From Erigeron canadensis (taxonomy: Eukaryota; Streptophyta; Magnoliopsida; Asterales; Asteraceae), in assembly GCF_010389155.1 (NCBI RefSeq), contig NC_057769.1:14446735-14510734 (forward strand): a stretch of 64,000 bases of DNA, in the 5' to 3' direction. Shown here piece by piece: positions 22,676-35,200 of this stretch. Each line of letters opens with the position of its first letter. The stretch's first letter is position 1. The notes beneath the pieces were generated by a model. The model had not been told where the DNA came from and searched no databases. It saw nothing but the letters and a program-made list of their open reading frames with translations. The position numbers were made by a program, and so were the translations under genes.

Positions 22676-25600
22676 CTACTCGTCATCGGAACTAACGTAA
22701 TCACCAAAGTCTGCAAACGGATCGACAACGGGCTCGAAGTCCGCCGTTAGCATGTTGTGAGTCTCTCAATTCTTCACCGCACGTAGATTTTGGAGACGTT
22801 GTTCCATGGGAGTTTGCGTATACGAATATCCCGGAACTAGAGTGAGATCCTCCTCATCAAAGTCTTGGCAAGTAGCCTTGTCCTTGTCCTCCAAAATGAT
22901 GTTATGCAAAATGACACAAGCATATACCACGTCTCGCATCCTCTCCCTGTCCCAATATCATGCCGGATTCTTAAGAACCTTCCACCGCTTCTTTAGCACA
23001 CCGAATGCTCTTTCAATATCTTTTCGTGCCGCCTCTTGCTTCTTCTTAAACAATATTCTCTTCTTGTAACACTCCACCGTTGGCGGAAACATGAGGTGTC
23101 ATGAAAAGTACAGCACGACATGGAATTACATAGATACTGTTAAATGAAATAGAATATAATAAATATATTCCCAAAAACATAAGTTCAAAGTGATAACAGT
23201 GCTAAAATAGCTTATTATAATCAAGTCCATAAAGCAATAAACCAAGGCATGTAGCCTTAAAGTCTGACAATTATTAAGGAGTACTAATCTCCGAAGTCCA
23301 GCTTGGCATAGCAGTCCTTATCCCTGATTAGCCTGAGTACCTGAAAAGTATACTAAAACGTGTCAACACAAAGGTTGGTGAGTTCGTAGGTTTTAGTCAA
23401 AAGTCTAGTCAAAGAATAAGTCTTTTGTCGATTATTTTAAGTCTAAACCAGTAATAGTTCAATATATAACGAGCAGAGTTACGCCATAATAAGTCCAAAG
23501 TCTTAATGTCTCAAAGTCCGGCCTTACGGTACCTGCCTTAGTCCAAAGTCTCAAGTCTCAACACACACAATAAGCACGTCCAAAGCACAACAAACAAACA
23601 CATAATCACACACATACAACAAGATCAAAGCATGTCAAATGGCACAAGTAACTCTATACGCACAGGCTCAATATTGAACATAAAACAGAAACCGACAAAA
23701 CTGTTTGAAAATAAGTATACTTTCCACCCCAAAACTTGTAAAAAGAGGGGCTACGAAACTCACCTGAAAAGTGTCATGATAGTTTAACGAACGAGCACGA
23801 CAAGCACAATCAAAGTCCACGACAATCAACACCTATCAATAATACATGACAAGTCACAGTGAAAGTCTTTGGTATTAAGTCTTAGCCTATTAGAAATGTC
23901 TTTCAGTCCATATGTCTTTATTTAACTTTTAAAACGACGTTTATCAAAAGTGACGAGACTCGTATTAACCGAAAAGAAGTCTGGCTTTGACACCAATGTC
24001 CTTTAAGTTCAAAATACATTATTTTATCAATAAAACCTAATTTGAAATCATTTTATAGCCCAAAATAAGTTTCACTCGAACTTAACCAAAACTAGACGAA
24101 ACCGGAGGTTTTAACCGAAAAGTTTACGAAACCGAAATGAATAGAGGTTGAGCTCAACCTAGTGGTTGAACTTGACCATGTACAGCCCAAAAATGTCATT
24201 TTAGAACCATTTAATCATAAGTTAGTCAATTGGACCAAAACTACATCTTTTGAGAAAACTAGTCAAGTTTAAGAACCGATTAAGCGCGTACGGACACGAA
24301 AGGCTAAAGAATTCGATTATATGAGTTGGGAAGTGGTCAAACTCGACCATGACAGGTCTAGTTAGACCTGGACAGAGGTAAAAATGAGTTCTTCCCAGGA
24401 CTTAAGGGTTCGAGAGTTAAAACAAGTCATTTGGAGTCAACTAGGAGCTTTACGAGTCGTTTAAGCGACAAAAACCCATGGAGGTCGAGCTAGACCATTA
24501 GAGGTCGAGCTTAGACCAGCCTAGGTCGAGCTAAGCCTGTCCGGATTCGGATTCAAACGCGATTTGTGCAAAAACGAACGATTTGATGCGATTTTGTTAA
24601 AATAACGAGATCTAAGGCTAGCCAATCCATATCCATGAGTCTTGATTGCTCAAAAGTGTCACAAATCAGTACAAAAAGGGTGAAGTTCGACCGATTTCAT
24701 ACATCATGTGTCTGACAATTGCACAATCTTCATCTTGGATGTGAAATCGACTAGTTTTAGAGTCTTTTAACCAAGTGAAGGATATTTTCAATTTTTGCAG
24801 TTGCACAAGATCCAAATTACAAAAGTGCATAATGTATCAAATCAAAGCCTTAATCAAGGTTCAATTTGTTTCTTACACACAATTGTAACCGAAATTGCAC
24901 AATCAAAAATCAAAGACATGATTCGCTTAACTTTTGATAAGAACCGAAAAGAAAACATATACATATACATATAAAACGACTTGAATAGATTAAGAACAGA
25001 ACTTACACAAGTTTTGATGTAGAAAATGATAATATTTACTTGTTTCTTGATTGGGGATTGAAGCCTTGATTGATTTGCAAGCGTTTAGAACCGAAATCAA
25101 GCGATTTTTGCAAGATAGAATTTGAAAGAAAGCCTTGAGTGTGTGTGTGGCTAGGTGAACGACCAAAACAAGGAAAATGAGAGCAAAAGGCTTGTCTTGT
25201 ATTTATAGGCATGGCCAAGGAAGGGGGGGGGGGTTCGTCAGACTAACGGAACGCCTGACAGTTTTAGTCCTTTTCGCTTACCGGACGAACACCGAAAGTC
25301 ATAGAAATAATTTAACCATATTTTATGATATAATTTTGAATTACGAACAATAAGACTAGTCACATGACCATATTTGACCCACGAAAGTATTTAAAATCTT
25401 TATTTAGGCATTTCTATTAGACACCTCGTCTTCCTCAAACATTCACACCAGGTCTTGAAAAGTCTAGAACACTAGTATACAATAGATATTACATGTCTTA
25501 ATCATAATGTAATCCATAGAATCTCACGTCTTTAGACTTAGGTTTGACGGAAACTGACCTTATTCGAACGGAAAAGTATAGTCAGACGGACGCTCGGGTG

Positions 25601-26817
25601 ACGGTTGTTACACTTCTCATCCACCCGGTCAGTAAAAGTCTTCACAAATGTGGCATATTCTGGGTATATGTCATGACCCAAATAGTAGCTCCTCGCATAG
25701 TAGTTGTCATGTGCATAAAAACAAGCTACAAAGTAAATTCAAAAAATATTAGTAACACAACAAAAATTAATATAAGTTTCTACTAACATGTATAATAAAA
25801 ACCTGATGGCGCCAAACCATTAACGATCTCTTCAAGAATAGGAGAGGACTCAAACACATTTATGTCATTATTCGACCCCTGCTATCCGAAATAAGCATTC
25901 CATATCCATAAATCGGAAGAGGCAACAGCCTGAAGTATCATCGACGGAGTCCAACATCACCACGTGTGTGAGTACCTCGCCATGCATTGGGGTACATCTC
26001 CCACGCCTAATGCATGCAATCTATACTACCTAACATGCCGGGAAAACCATGAACATGTTCATGGACACTGTATATGCACTCAATATCAGCCCAAGTCGGT
26101 CTTCGTAGATACGTAGGTCCATACAAGTTAACTATACCTATAAATATATAAACTACATATATAAATATACGTAATATATAAACTATATATATAAATGTAT
26201 GTAAAATATAAACAATATAAATATAAATTACGTAATATATAAACTATATATATAAATGTATGTAATATATAAACTATGTATATAAACTATATATATAAAT
26301 TACGTATATAAAAAACAAAACCTGAACAAAAATGTTGAAGTGACTCCCTCGAAGTCCTCTCCGACAAATGCAAGTATTCGTCAAGTCAGTCGTTGTTAAC
26401 ACCGTAAGCAAGTTGTCGAATCGCAGACGTACACTTTTGAATTGCACTAAAACCAAGTTTCCCGGCACCGTCATATCTTTGCTGAAAATACCTATACTCC
26501 CTCTCCAAATCACCACAAATCCTCAAAAACAACCCCTTTTGCATACCAAAACAACGCCTAAAAATTCTCGGGTTGTAAGTTGGTTCGTCAACAAAGTAGT
26601 CACGCATCAACCGTTCTTGCGCCTCTGCACGGTTACGTACAAGCGTGACGCGCCTCCGAAATCATTGTCGCGGTTCGGCTTCGCCATCTCTAACCGCGGC
26701 TCGCATCGCTAGATTAACGGACATAGCAACCGCACACTCGACGGCATCATCATAATCGTCGGACCCATAAGACACATCACTTAATGACGAATCTGACGAA
26801 AAAATGAAATTATCCAT
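22676..26817 (-). pseudogene. PIF/Harbinger transposase (nuclease) gene, broken by a solo LTR
   Basis: Read from the ATG at 26817 on the minus strand: an acidic start, then DYFVDEPTYNPRIFRRCF, GMQKGLFLRI and FQQRYDGAGKLGFSAIQK, the standard N-terminal part of plant Harbinger nucleases. GMLGSIDCMH at about 26009-26048 holds the first catalytic Asp. After the LTR at 23065-25612 the frame resumes with KKKQEAARKDIERAFGVLK, YWDRERMRD and CVILHNIILED, and ends at 22676. Stops sit within otherwise conserved places (after CMH, where Trp is expected, and before YW), so it is dead. The partner Myb-like protein of this superfamily is not seen. Confidence 0.85.
23065..25612 (-). mobile_element. Solo LTR, Ty3/gypsy type (2548 bp), with 5-bp target duplication
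   Basis: Begins TGTAACACTCC, ends GGTTGTTACA and is flanked on both sides by CTTCT (23060-23064 and 25613-25617). No gag-pol frame lies inside, so it is a solo LTR left by LTR-LTR recombination. Removing it with one CTTCT copy rejoins the Harbinger frame. A transcribed-looking segment on the minus strand (CTCAGGCTAATCAGGG near 23320-23340) resembles the corresponding part of the other solo LTR at 42065, so the orientation is probably minus. The Tekay/chromovirus flavour is a guess. A G10 run lies at about 25222-25231. Confidence 0.85.
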
Positions 26818-27218
26818 ATGTATATATGTATATAAGTGTGTTTGTATATGTGTTTATATGTGTTTGATGTATAAAATGTGTGTAGTATGTATATATATAT
26901 ATATATGGAATAAATGAATTAAAAAAAAGGAAGGAAAAGAGACGTTGGCAACGGCTAGTTGCCTAGAAACCTTCAAATTTTCATCCGTTCCATTTCGAAC
27001 GAGGGGGAGCTGTTTTTGCCCTGGAACGCCCCTCGGGGCGGTGTAGCCGGCGTTCCGGTACCTTTTAGGGCGTGCCACAAGTAACAAACGCCTCGTTCCT
27101 GAAAGCATGAGATTCAAACTCGAGAATGGGTAGGTCTAGAGTAAGGAGTCCTAGTACCCCTTTACCTTAGTCAATGAGTTATTTCAAAATAAATATTTTC
27201 ATTTAATTTATTAAGGAA
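26818..27218. other. Outer end of the Harbinger element and flank
   Basis: Holds a TATATA run (about 26889-26905) and a GC-rich patch (about 27000-27080) of GGGG/CCCC-containing sequence, likely the element's terminal region upstream of the transposase start. Then follows a copy of GATTCAAACTCGA.AATGGGTAGGTCTAGAGTAAGGAGT, also found at about 19907-19950. Confidence 0.35.
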
Positions 27219-27370
27219 AATGCTAAAAGAAGCCCTTAGGGCTTCACTTAACATGCAAAAAAAGGTTGTACATTTTCATATTAAATGTTGGCTACCTGAA
27301 TTTTATGGTAAGTATACAACTAATTAATGCACCTTAACGAAAGCCCTTAGGACTTTGTTTAGCAAAACCC
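27219..27370. mobile_element. GCTAAATACAGC-type MITE, copy 3
   Basis: Ends TGCTAAAAGAAGCCCTTAGG and CCTTAGGACTTTGTTTAGCA form the terminal inverted repeat. The centre (TTGTACATTTTCATATTAAA) matches copy 2 at 20202-20350. Confidence 0.6.
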
Positions 27371-29200
27371 ATGTATTAAGGGGGTGTTTGGTATTGCGAT
27401 TCTTAAACAAAATCTGCGTTTTCAAAATAGATTATGCATTTTGAAAACTGCGTTTTGAAAAAGCATGTAGCTACATGCTTCTCCAAAACTGCGTTTTACA
27501 AACGTAATAATCAGATAATCACTTAATAACGTAATCCCAAACACCCTCTAAATATAACCACATTAAAATTCTGATTCTTTATAGGTTTTATACATTCTAA
27601 AGAATTAATGATGTACGAGTAATATTTATTTAATTAATGCATTAGATAAAATTGAAGGTGATAAATTGATGGTATTGAATTGCTATTTGATATAATTAAT
27701 TGAGTATTGATGATGGGGTTGGTGGTCTATTTTTGTTTGAGTTTAGTAGTGTTTTAAATACTGGTATATACCTGTCGATTGGTATTACTCGGAATATCAG
27801 ATATCGAGTGGTACCCCGGTACAACTATTCCGGTATTTTATCCGGTATTTTCACTATTCAATATCGGCCTATATTTTCGGTATTTTTGGTATTTTCCGGT
27901 ATTACCAGAATGATAATACCGGAATTTTGATATTTTTTATTTTTGAATTTTTTTCAAAATTATTTTATGATATTTTAATGTTATTTTTTGTTATTTGTAA
28001 ACTTTAAAACTTATATTTTGTTATGAAATACCTATTTGATATTATTTTTGAGTATTTTGATCTTGTATTTTGACTATTTTCATTAAATTGTAACAAGTTT
28101 TGTCAGATATTTATTAAAAAAATAAAAAAATAAATAAATTACCGTGTCGGTACGTACTGACTGGTATACCGGTACAACATACCGAACCGGTACGACCAAA
28201 ATACCGGTGTTTAAAACATTGGAGTTTACTATCCATAATTATGTGATGGATTATTGAGGGATTTTTGAAGTCTTAAGTTGTATCTTAGGGATTGGTGTAG
28301 TTTAAAAGAATCTAAATAATAAAAATTGAATAGCGCGATGTTTAAATGACGAGTTAGTAGCAAATGGATGAGAAGAAAGGAGAACGAGAATTGTATCAAT
28401 ACTATAGTTATAGTTATTTTTAAATGAGTTTGTAGCAAATGAATGAGAAAAAACAGGAACAAAAATCGTATCAAATTCTATAGTAATATTTCTTTTTTAA
28501 AATATGAATTTATCACGAATGTCAGGAGTTTTGGTAATCAAAATTTTAGTTGGATTGCTACCGTGTGGGGGGTTCGATACAATACAAAAGACCCATGTTA
28601 TTTGTTTTAGGGTTCATATTTTTGTTCACCATAAGGGGAGTCACTGGAATAGTTTTGGCAAAATTTTGGGCTAAACAATATTGTTTTAACCCGGTCTTGC
28701 AATAGAGCCCTTCAGCAAGCAAATCCCCATTTAAACCCTCAAGAAAGTTCGAATTCAATCATTTCAATTTTTAAAGAATACTTTACCTTTGCCTTCATTC
28801 GGATTGGAAACCTATCTGAAGTTGACAGTATGAAGTTGTTCACATTTGTAAACTTCATCACGCATACAATTTTAAGGGTCAAAGCATCATATGATATAAC
28901 TCAAGCTTTTCACTCAATGAAATTAACATGGTAACATAAAGATTCACTGTATAATCCCACTATGGTTTTGCTATTGGTTTCTATCTTTAAGCTATGTTTG
29001 TATGCCCAATACACTTTATATTATAGAAGTGGCAATGCCAATCTGCTTCACACGCAACAGTTTACTGTGATGACATTCGTCAGCTACTGCAAACATGAAA
29101 AATCAAACAAACATGAAACACCCACCTGTTTGATATTTACATTAAAAAAAAAAAAGAGAGAAGAAGAATTACAAGTCATTTTCAATGGTTGACAGTTTGG
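27371..29200. other. Repeat block and 3' flank of the Rossmann/CIA30 gene
   Basis: About 27560-27745 and 28223-28330 together form a third copy of the block at about 20460-20760 (shared GATGGTATTGAA, TTAATTGAGT.TTGATGATGGG and GCGCGATGTTTA / CGCGATGTTTA), split here by the MITE at 27746. Near 27380-27545 there are GCGTTTTGAAAA-type inverted segments ending CAAACACCC, likely another MITE. A 66-codon minus-strand frame at 28558-28758 is unrecognised. Confidence 0.5.
27746..28222. mobile_element. MITE with TGTTTTAAA-type inverted ends
   Basis: Left end GTAGTGTTTTAAATACTGGT and right end (complement) CCAATGTTTTAAACACCGGT match at most positions. AGTTTA is repeated on both sides (27740-27745 and 28223-28228). 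The related block at about 20600 lacks it, so this is a filled site against an empty site. The interior is rich in CCGGTAT-type motifs and AT tracts. No coding capacity; superfamily unknown. Confidence 0.65.
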
Positions 29201-32200
29201 TTAGACAGTGACGGGAGTTTTCTCCAACATTTCTTTACCAGTAATGCCATCTTTTAAGGACTTGAAGTATACATCATAGTCTTTCTCAGGTGGCGGGTTT
29301 TCAGGATCTACTGTGTATTGCTCGCTAAATGGTACCACACATTTCACCTGCAGCCAATTTAAGGAATCATTTATTATGATATATTATTATATTTTGACTA
29401 TAGTCTAAGGAAGAAAGTCTTGAATTGAAAACTGAGAAAGTCTTGAATTGAAAACCGGCCCAGCAAGTAAATTATCTGTTCTTTCAAAACCGAAAAAGTC
29501 ATTTCAATATTTGACATGAAAAAGGACATGATTGACCATAAAAGTCAAATAGGTATATAACCTCAAAGGTCTTGTCACATGCATACGGGCTTTCTAGAGC
29601 AGCAACACAAATTTTAGCAACCTCTTCTCTTGATATCTTTCCCTGCATCACACATATATTAATCCGGGTCAGTTAAAGTTACAAGCAGGGACTCTTCAGC
29701 GGAATCACCCTAGAAAGCAGAAGTTGGGAGAAGAATAGAGGTGGCCATTTCTACCAATTTACAATCAAGTTGTGCTTTATCTATGACGGATCAAATGAGT
29801 AAGATAAAATAGTCAAACTGGCCGAACATGTTGAAATTTCACCAATGTGTAAAGCGCATAAAACTTCGTGAATGATTTAATTAAAAAAAAAAAAAACAGA
29901 TTATGTTCAAAATGCTATAATCATAATAAATCTAATATATACATAATTTGGGAAGGAAGTGTACTGTATTGAGCCAACCCAACCTGTTTCAACATGCCAC
30001 ATAATTATTACCCGTTATGCATCATAAACTAAAAACAGCTGCCCAACACAAGAATCACCATCATAACCTTGAGTCCAGCTTAGCTTCAGGTACGAGTCAA
30101 GAACTGAAGAAGGGGATCGCTACAATCAAGAAGCAAGCTAAAAGCCCCCAACCCCTTCCCCAACCAACAAAAATCTCAAAACCTGAAGCGTTGTAAGTAC
30201 AGGTTATAGAATTATACTGTGATATTGTCTCCTTGATCAAATATAAGTTCTGCTCCTGCAGGTTCCTCGGTTAGCGCGCAAGGCCTCACTATTGTAAATG
30301 GAATCCCACTTTCCCTAATCAGATCCTCACCCTGTCCCGAAAGAACACAATTACAGTTTAATATAGCTAACAATATGCCATCTAAAATTGTTTTTTCTGT
30401 ATATTTTGTCAAATAAAATGTCGGGAGTTATGATCGATTTAACCTGAAGTTGGAAACAATTGAATGACCGTAGTTAAATAGCAAAAATATTTTTCTTTTC
30501 GTCAAACAGTAGGCATAAATGTAGTATGAATAGAACCTTAAGTTTGAATGTTAGTATGGATCCCAGTTCTTTGTTTAATCTGACTGCAGGTGGTTGTTTA
30601 CTTAGATCAAGTCCAGGTCTTTCAGGTCTAGTAACCCCAGCAGATCCAACGTGCACAAATCTGCGCAATCATTGACACCAAATAAAGCATGTCATCCCAT
30701 CATTAATTTTCTACTTAAACAGAAGGCAGTAAATCAAACCTTGGAGTGATAGGTTCTGCAATATACGCACGTATGCTTGAAACTGGAAGCTCAAAGGGAC
30801 CTTCTACAAAAGTCGGGTTCAGTTTCCCATCGTATTCAAACTTACTGAACATTAGCTGCAGATATTGTAATTATATAGAAGAATATTAAGAATATGTTAA
30901 ACGGAAGTGTGGAAATAGTTAGGAAGCATGCCTGTAATGATATGATCTGACTTGGATCAAACGGTTGGGCATCTGCTACTGTTTTAGCCCGGAATATCGG
31001 TCTTAGCGAAGAAAATGGCAATTTTACCTGATGCATCATAGTACGAGTGTAAGTATTTAAATATAATCAAGATTAATTACGAAACAGAACATTAAACTTG
31101 AGGTTTTCTAGTTTGGCTAACAGAAAATTTAGTTGGCTAATTACAGCGACATTAACCAATCCCAAAAAAAATGCAGTGTATGAGGGAGGTAGCATGTATA
31201 CAGTCATACCCTTTTAAAGGTAGAGGGAAACTGCTTCAACATAGACCCCTTCTTAAAAAAACGTCTTATAAAGAGTGTTTAAAAAGTAACATGTAAGTGC
31301 ATAAAAGGATAAAGTTTTAATAAAAATCTTTATGATACTAAGATATAATAATTAAGTAAATGTACATAAATCGAAACAAAGCAATTGACTATGTGATAAA
31401 GAATTTAGTGGGCCAACTGGATGTGCATTTCATTATTCAAAGGAATGAATAGATGTGGTTAATAAACAAGACTATTTCCTGATAATATGAGAGGCCTTAT
31501 AGAATGGGAGTACAAATCTCTCAGATTAGATAAAAAAAATATATATTTGGAAATTTAGTCTATACTAAGATTTATAGTTTTGTTGCAGCTAGTATGAAAC
31601 TGCTAATCACAACTTGACCTAAGCAATCAGATGATTAGAAAAGAATAAGATCATAAATTCCAAAATGCAAATTCAAACTTCCTTCTTGAATTTAAATCAA
31701 GAGAACTATGGAATCATCTGTCACTTACTGATTGCCATTGGTCTTTAATGGTGTCAAGACCTATGGTATAACCCACAGTATCCCAATCACGGCTAGTGCG
31801 AACAATAAGCTTATAACGACGGCCATCACCCTTAAGACGTAACTCCAAACCATCATATGCAGACAAATTTTCTGCAACGTCAAAATTCTAGAAAGATTGC
31901 AAACAACAAATATCTGGTCAAGACAAACCCTCATAGAATTATTTCATATATGATGTGGGAAAATTTCACCTTTGTTCTGATGCTGGTAAAACCCCCATTG
32001 TTAGCAGTGGAAACAACACCTGCACACGCATACGCCAGGTGGTTAGATGAAGAAAGAGTGACTAGCTTTATTAAACAATCGTAGTTGATGTGTTCCAACT
32101 TCCAAACACATAAATACCTTTAGGATTAAACGCACAATAAGTAACCAAGTTCATTAAAGTATCTTATTTACCTAAGCGATTTTGTTTTCAGGTGCATAAC

Positions 32201-35200
32201 CCTTAAACATAATAACGATACGTAGTTATCAACACCACCTGGAGACTCTAAGTCTCTAACACAACAATGGGACTGACATGTCATCTTCCACATCAGCTTT
32301 AGAAATTAGAACAAGTGACCTGAACTATTATATTAAATAGAGAATTTTTTTAAGTTTAATGATTTGATGAACATAGTTGAGTACCCAAAATACAAATTAA
32401 ACCAACGCTGATTACCATTTCATGCAATTATCATTATCATTGTGTGCATAAAATACAAAACAGTTAATAAGAAAGCACTATCCTTGTGCTTTAAGCAATT
32501 TCGCACAAGTGTAATAGTTAAAAATATCAATTAAGAAATAAGATGACCCACTCTCTCCGTCCCTATTAAATGTCCAATTTTCTATTTTAGTTTGTCCCAA
32601 AGTAAGTGTTCACCCTCAAAGGTAACATATGCATCTTGCGATCATACTGTTAATACCCAATTCACAAATTTATATTCTTAGAAGGGTGTGCAAAAAGTAA
32701 GGGAAAACCATTAACAAGCTATTATTTAAGTAACGATTATAAATTTCTTTCCATGTAATCATACGTAGACCTAGAAATGGACCTAATACAGTTAATGTTT
32801 ACATGAAATCTACTTTTTTCTCTTATCATATATACCTTTGTTTTTGTCATATGTCTAAAGTCTTAACCATATTTTTTGACCCATTAACGCACATGTAAGG
32901 CCCACCAAACATTTTTTTTCGAGAACTATGAATTTTTCAGAGTGAACACTAATTAGGATAGAGGGAGTAAAATCTAGCAGTTTGAGTTTAAGTTCACAAA
33001 AAAATGACTTTTAACCAACCTTTAAAAAGACCTGTAGGTCCACCAGTTTCACTACCATTGGGGAGTATTTGGAATGAACTTTCACTAACTCCTCCCATCA
33101 CAACATCATCTAAGGCACCCCAAGGCAGGTCTCTAGATGAACCATCTGAAAAAACAAACAAACAAACAAACAAATGATCCTGGTTACTCGATTTCCTTCG
33201 TAACTATAGATTGCTGTTGATTCTCCAGGTCAAATACTTACTTATGATGCACTGTCCTAAAGTAGTACAAATATTTTAGGATGACACAAATCTCATATGA
33301 AATAAGTAATACTTCCTCGGTCCTAATAAATATTCATTCTCAGAATCTAACTCAGAATATCAGATGACCCTAACTATTTGCAATCTATTTTTCAGCTTAT
33401 GTTTTTGCCAAATTTTAAAGCCAAACTTACCTATTCTCGGGTTCAAATTATCCCAGCAAACTAGCATATTCAGTTCACAAGATTCATCGAAGTACTGTCA
33501 ATTTACACAACTGTATTTGACTGCACTAAAACACTCTATTTGTGACTTTTTTAAGAGGAATTAATAGACAAGCTGATAATTAGAACTCCATATGCATCTC
33601 TAAATATCTAGGTGCTGAAATGGGTGGGTTGGATAACAGGTCAGAATGGGTAATGTTTATAACGGGTGAATCAGGTCATGTTGCGCACACTATTTGTATT
33701 TTTCTGTGGTTAAATTTTTAAATGTCAATATATTTTGGGGGACTATTGCCCCCTGTTTGACCTACTGAGGTTTTCTACCCATTTTCGTTTTGCTTATTTT
33801 CTTTTTTAAAACCAACATGAGCACTTTACCTATAAATGGAAGGTAAAATTGCTACCTCTACTAAAATGTAATGGAGTTTACCTTCAAATCCGAAGACTAA
33901 TTTTCCAGTTTTGAGTCCAACACTTTCCTTTAACGCCTTTAACAAATTTTGCATTCCGATATACTCCACAAGTTCAGGTGAATCACCCTTAATCTGTTTG
34001 CATCAATGAGAGAATATCAGCTCAAATGAATGTACAAATCAACCTCCCAAATGAAAAGGGAAATGCAAGTCCAGATATTTGTTGTGGGTTCTTCACCTCT
34101 GGTTCAAAGAATTTGATCCCCTGCAACGTAAGTACGTAACATTTCTAGTCATTAGTGTGAAACAGAAACCAAAATTTAATATGAACATAAGCAGATGTCT
34201 GCAATTACTTGACTGTATTTGGCCCGGTCAGGAGTATCTCCTTCTTTTGGTCCCACGATCACTGAAAACGCACTAATAACTTTCTTCACTCCTTTGAAGT
34301 AATCAGGAAGTAGAGTGCTCACTTTTGTGATATCCCCCACAACCTGAATAATTGTAATTGAAGAATATAGGTGGAATGTCATATAAACTCAATAAACTTT
34401 TATGTCTATTAAAGTCCCTAAACTTGTTTTCAAGTCCCTACTATTGTAACTTCCAATTATCTGTAGGCAAAACACCTTACAACTGGTTTTAGTTTAATAA
34501 TGTGTCATTCTAGGTGTGCATATATGAAAGTCCTTGTGTGTACCAAATGGTATTTTGTTGAAAACAACTGCTGATATAGGTTTTTAATTATTTAATTCTT
34601 GATTTTATTTTAAATCTATACAATTCATGAATAATACAAGGAAAACCCTCTGAGAGATATCTAGTAAAACCATTCGAAAAGATTAGAACTGACCAAGTCA
34701 ATATTTGGACCTAGCATTTTCCTTCCTTTCTCTTCATTCCTGACCTACAAGAGACAAGATATGAGTTCAAACAGATTCATAACAGAAAAAGAAACATGAT
34801 CAAAGTACGATGATATATATAAGCAATGTACCAATACTCTAACAGGCAACCCTTTCTTTTGCAAGACATCCACTACTCTTCTCCCAACACCACCGGTGGC
34901 TCCAACAACTAAAATTACTCCAGATGAATCCATAGACACTTCAGATTCACTCGATGAAGGACCAGCCAGATTTGCAATTAGGCTTTCAAAGATCTGCCCA
35001 AGAAGCATAAGAATATGAAAATGTGGAAAGTAAGGTTGCAGTTTCTAGCTGTTAGAGTACAGATGGGTTGCTTTAGGTTTACTTTTATCTCAAATGAGAC
35101 ATCTTAAAAGTTATAGTAAGAAAGAAATTGTGCTAAAGTGGCTGATAAATTACCTAAAATGAATTATAAATGGATATAAGCTACTAAATCCTTTTATTAG

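Noticed and set aside
28558..28758. A 66-codon minus-strand frame with protein-like composition ([20 protein letters not shown])
   Set aside because: No family recognised, no splice context or promoter, and it lies in the 3' flank of another gene within repeat-rich DNA. Too little to call a gene.
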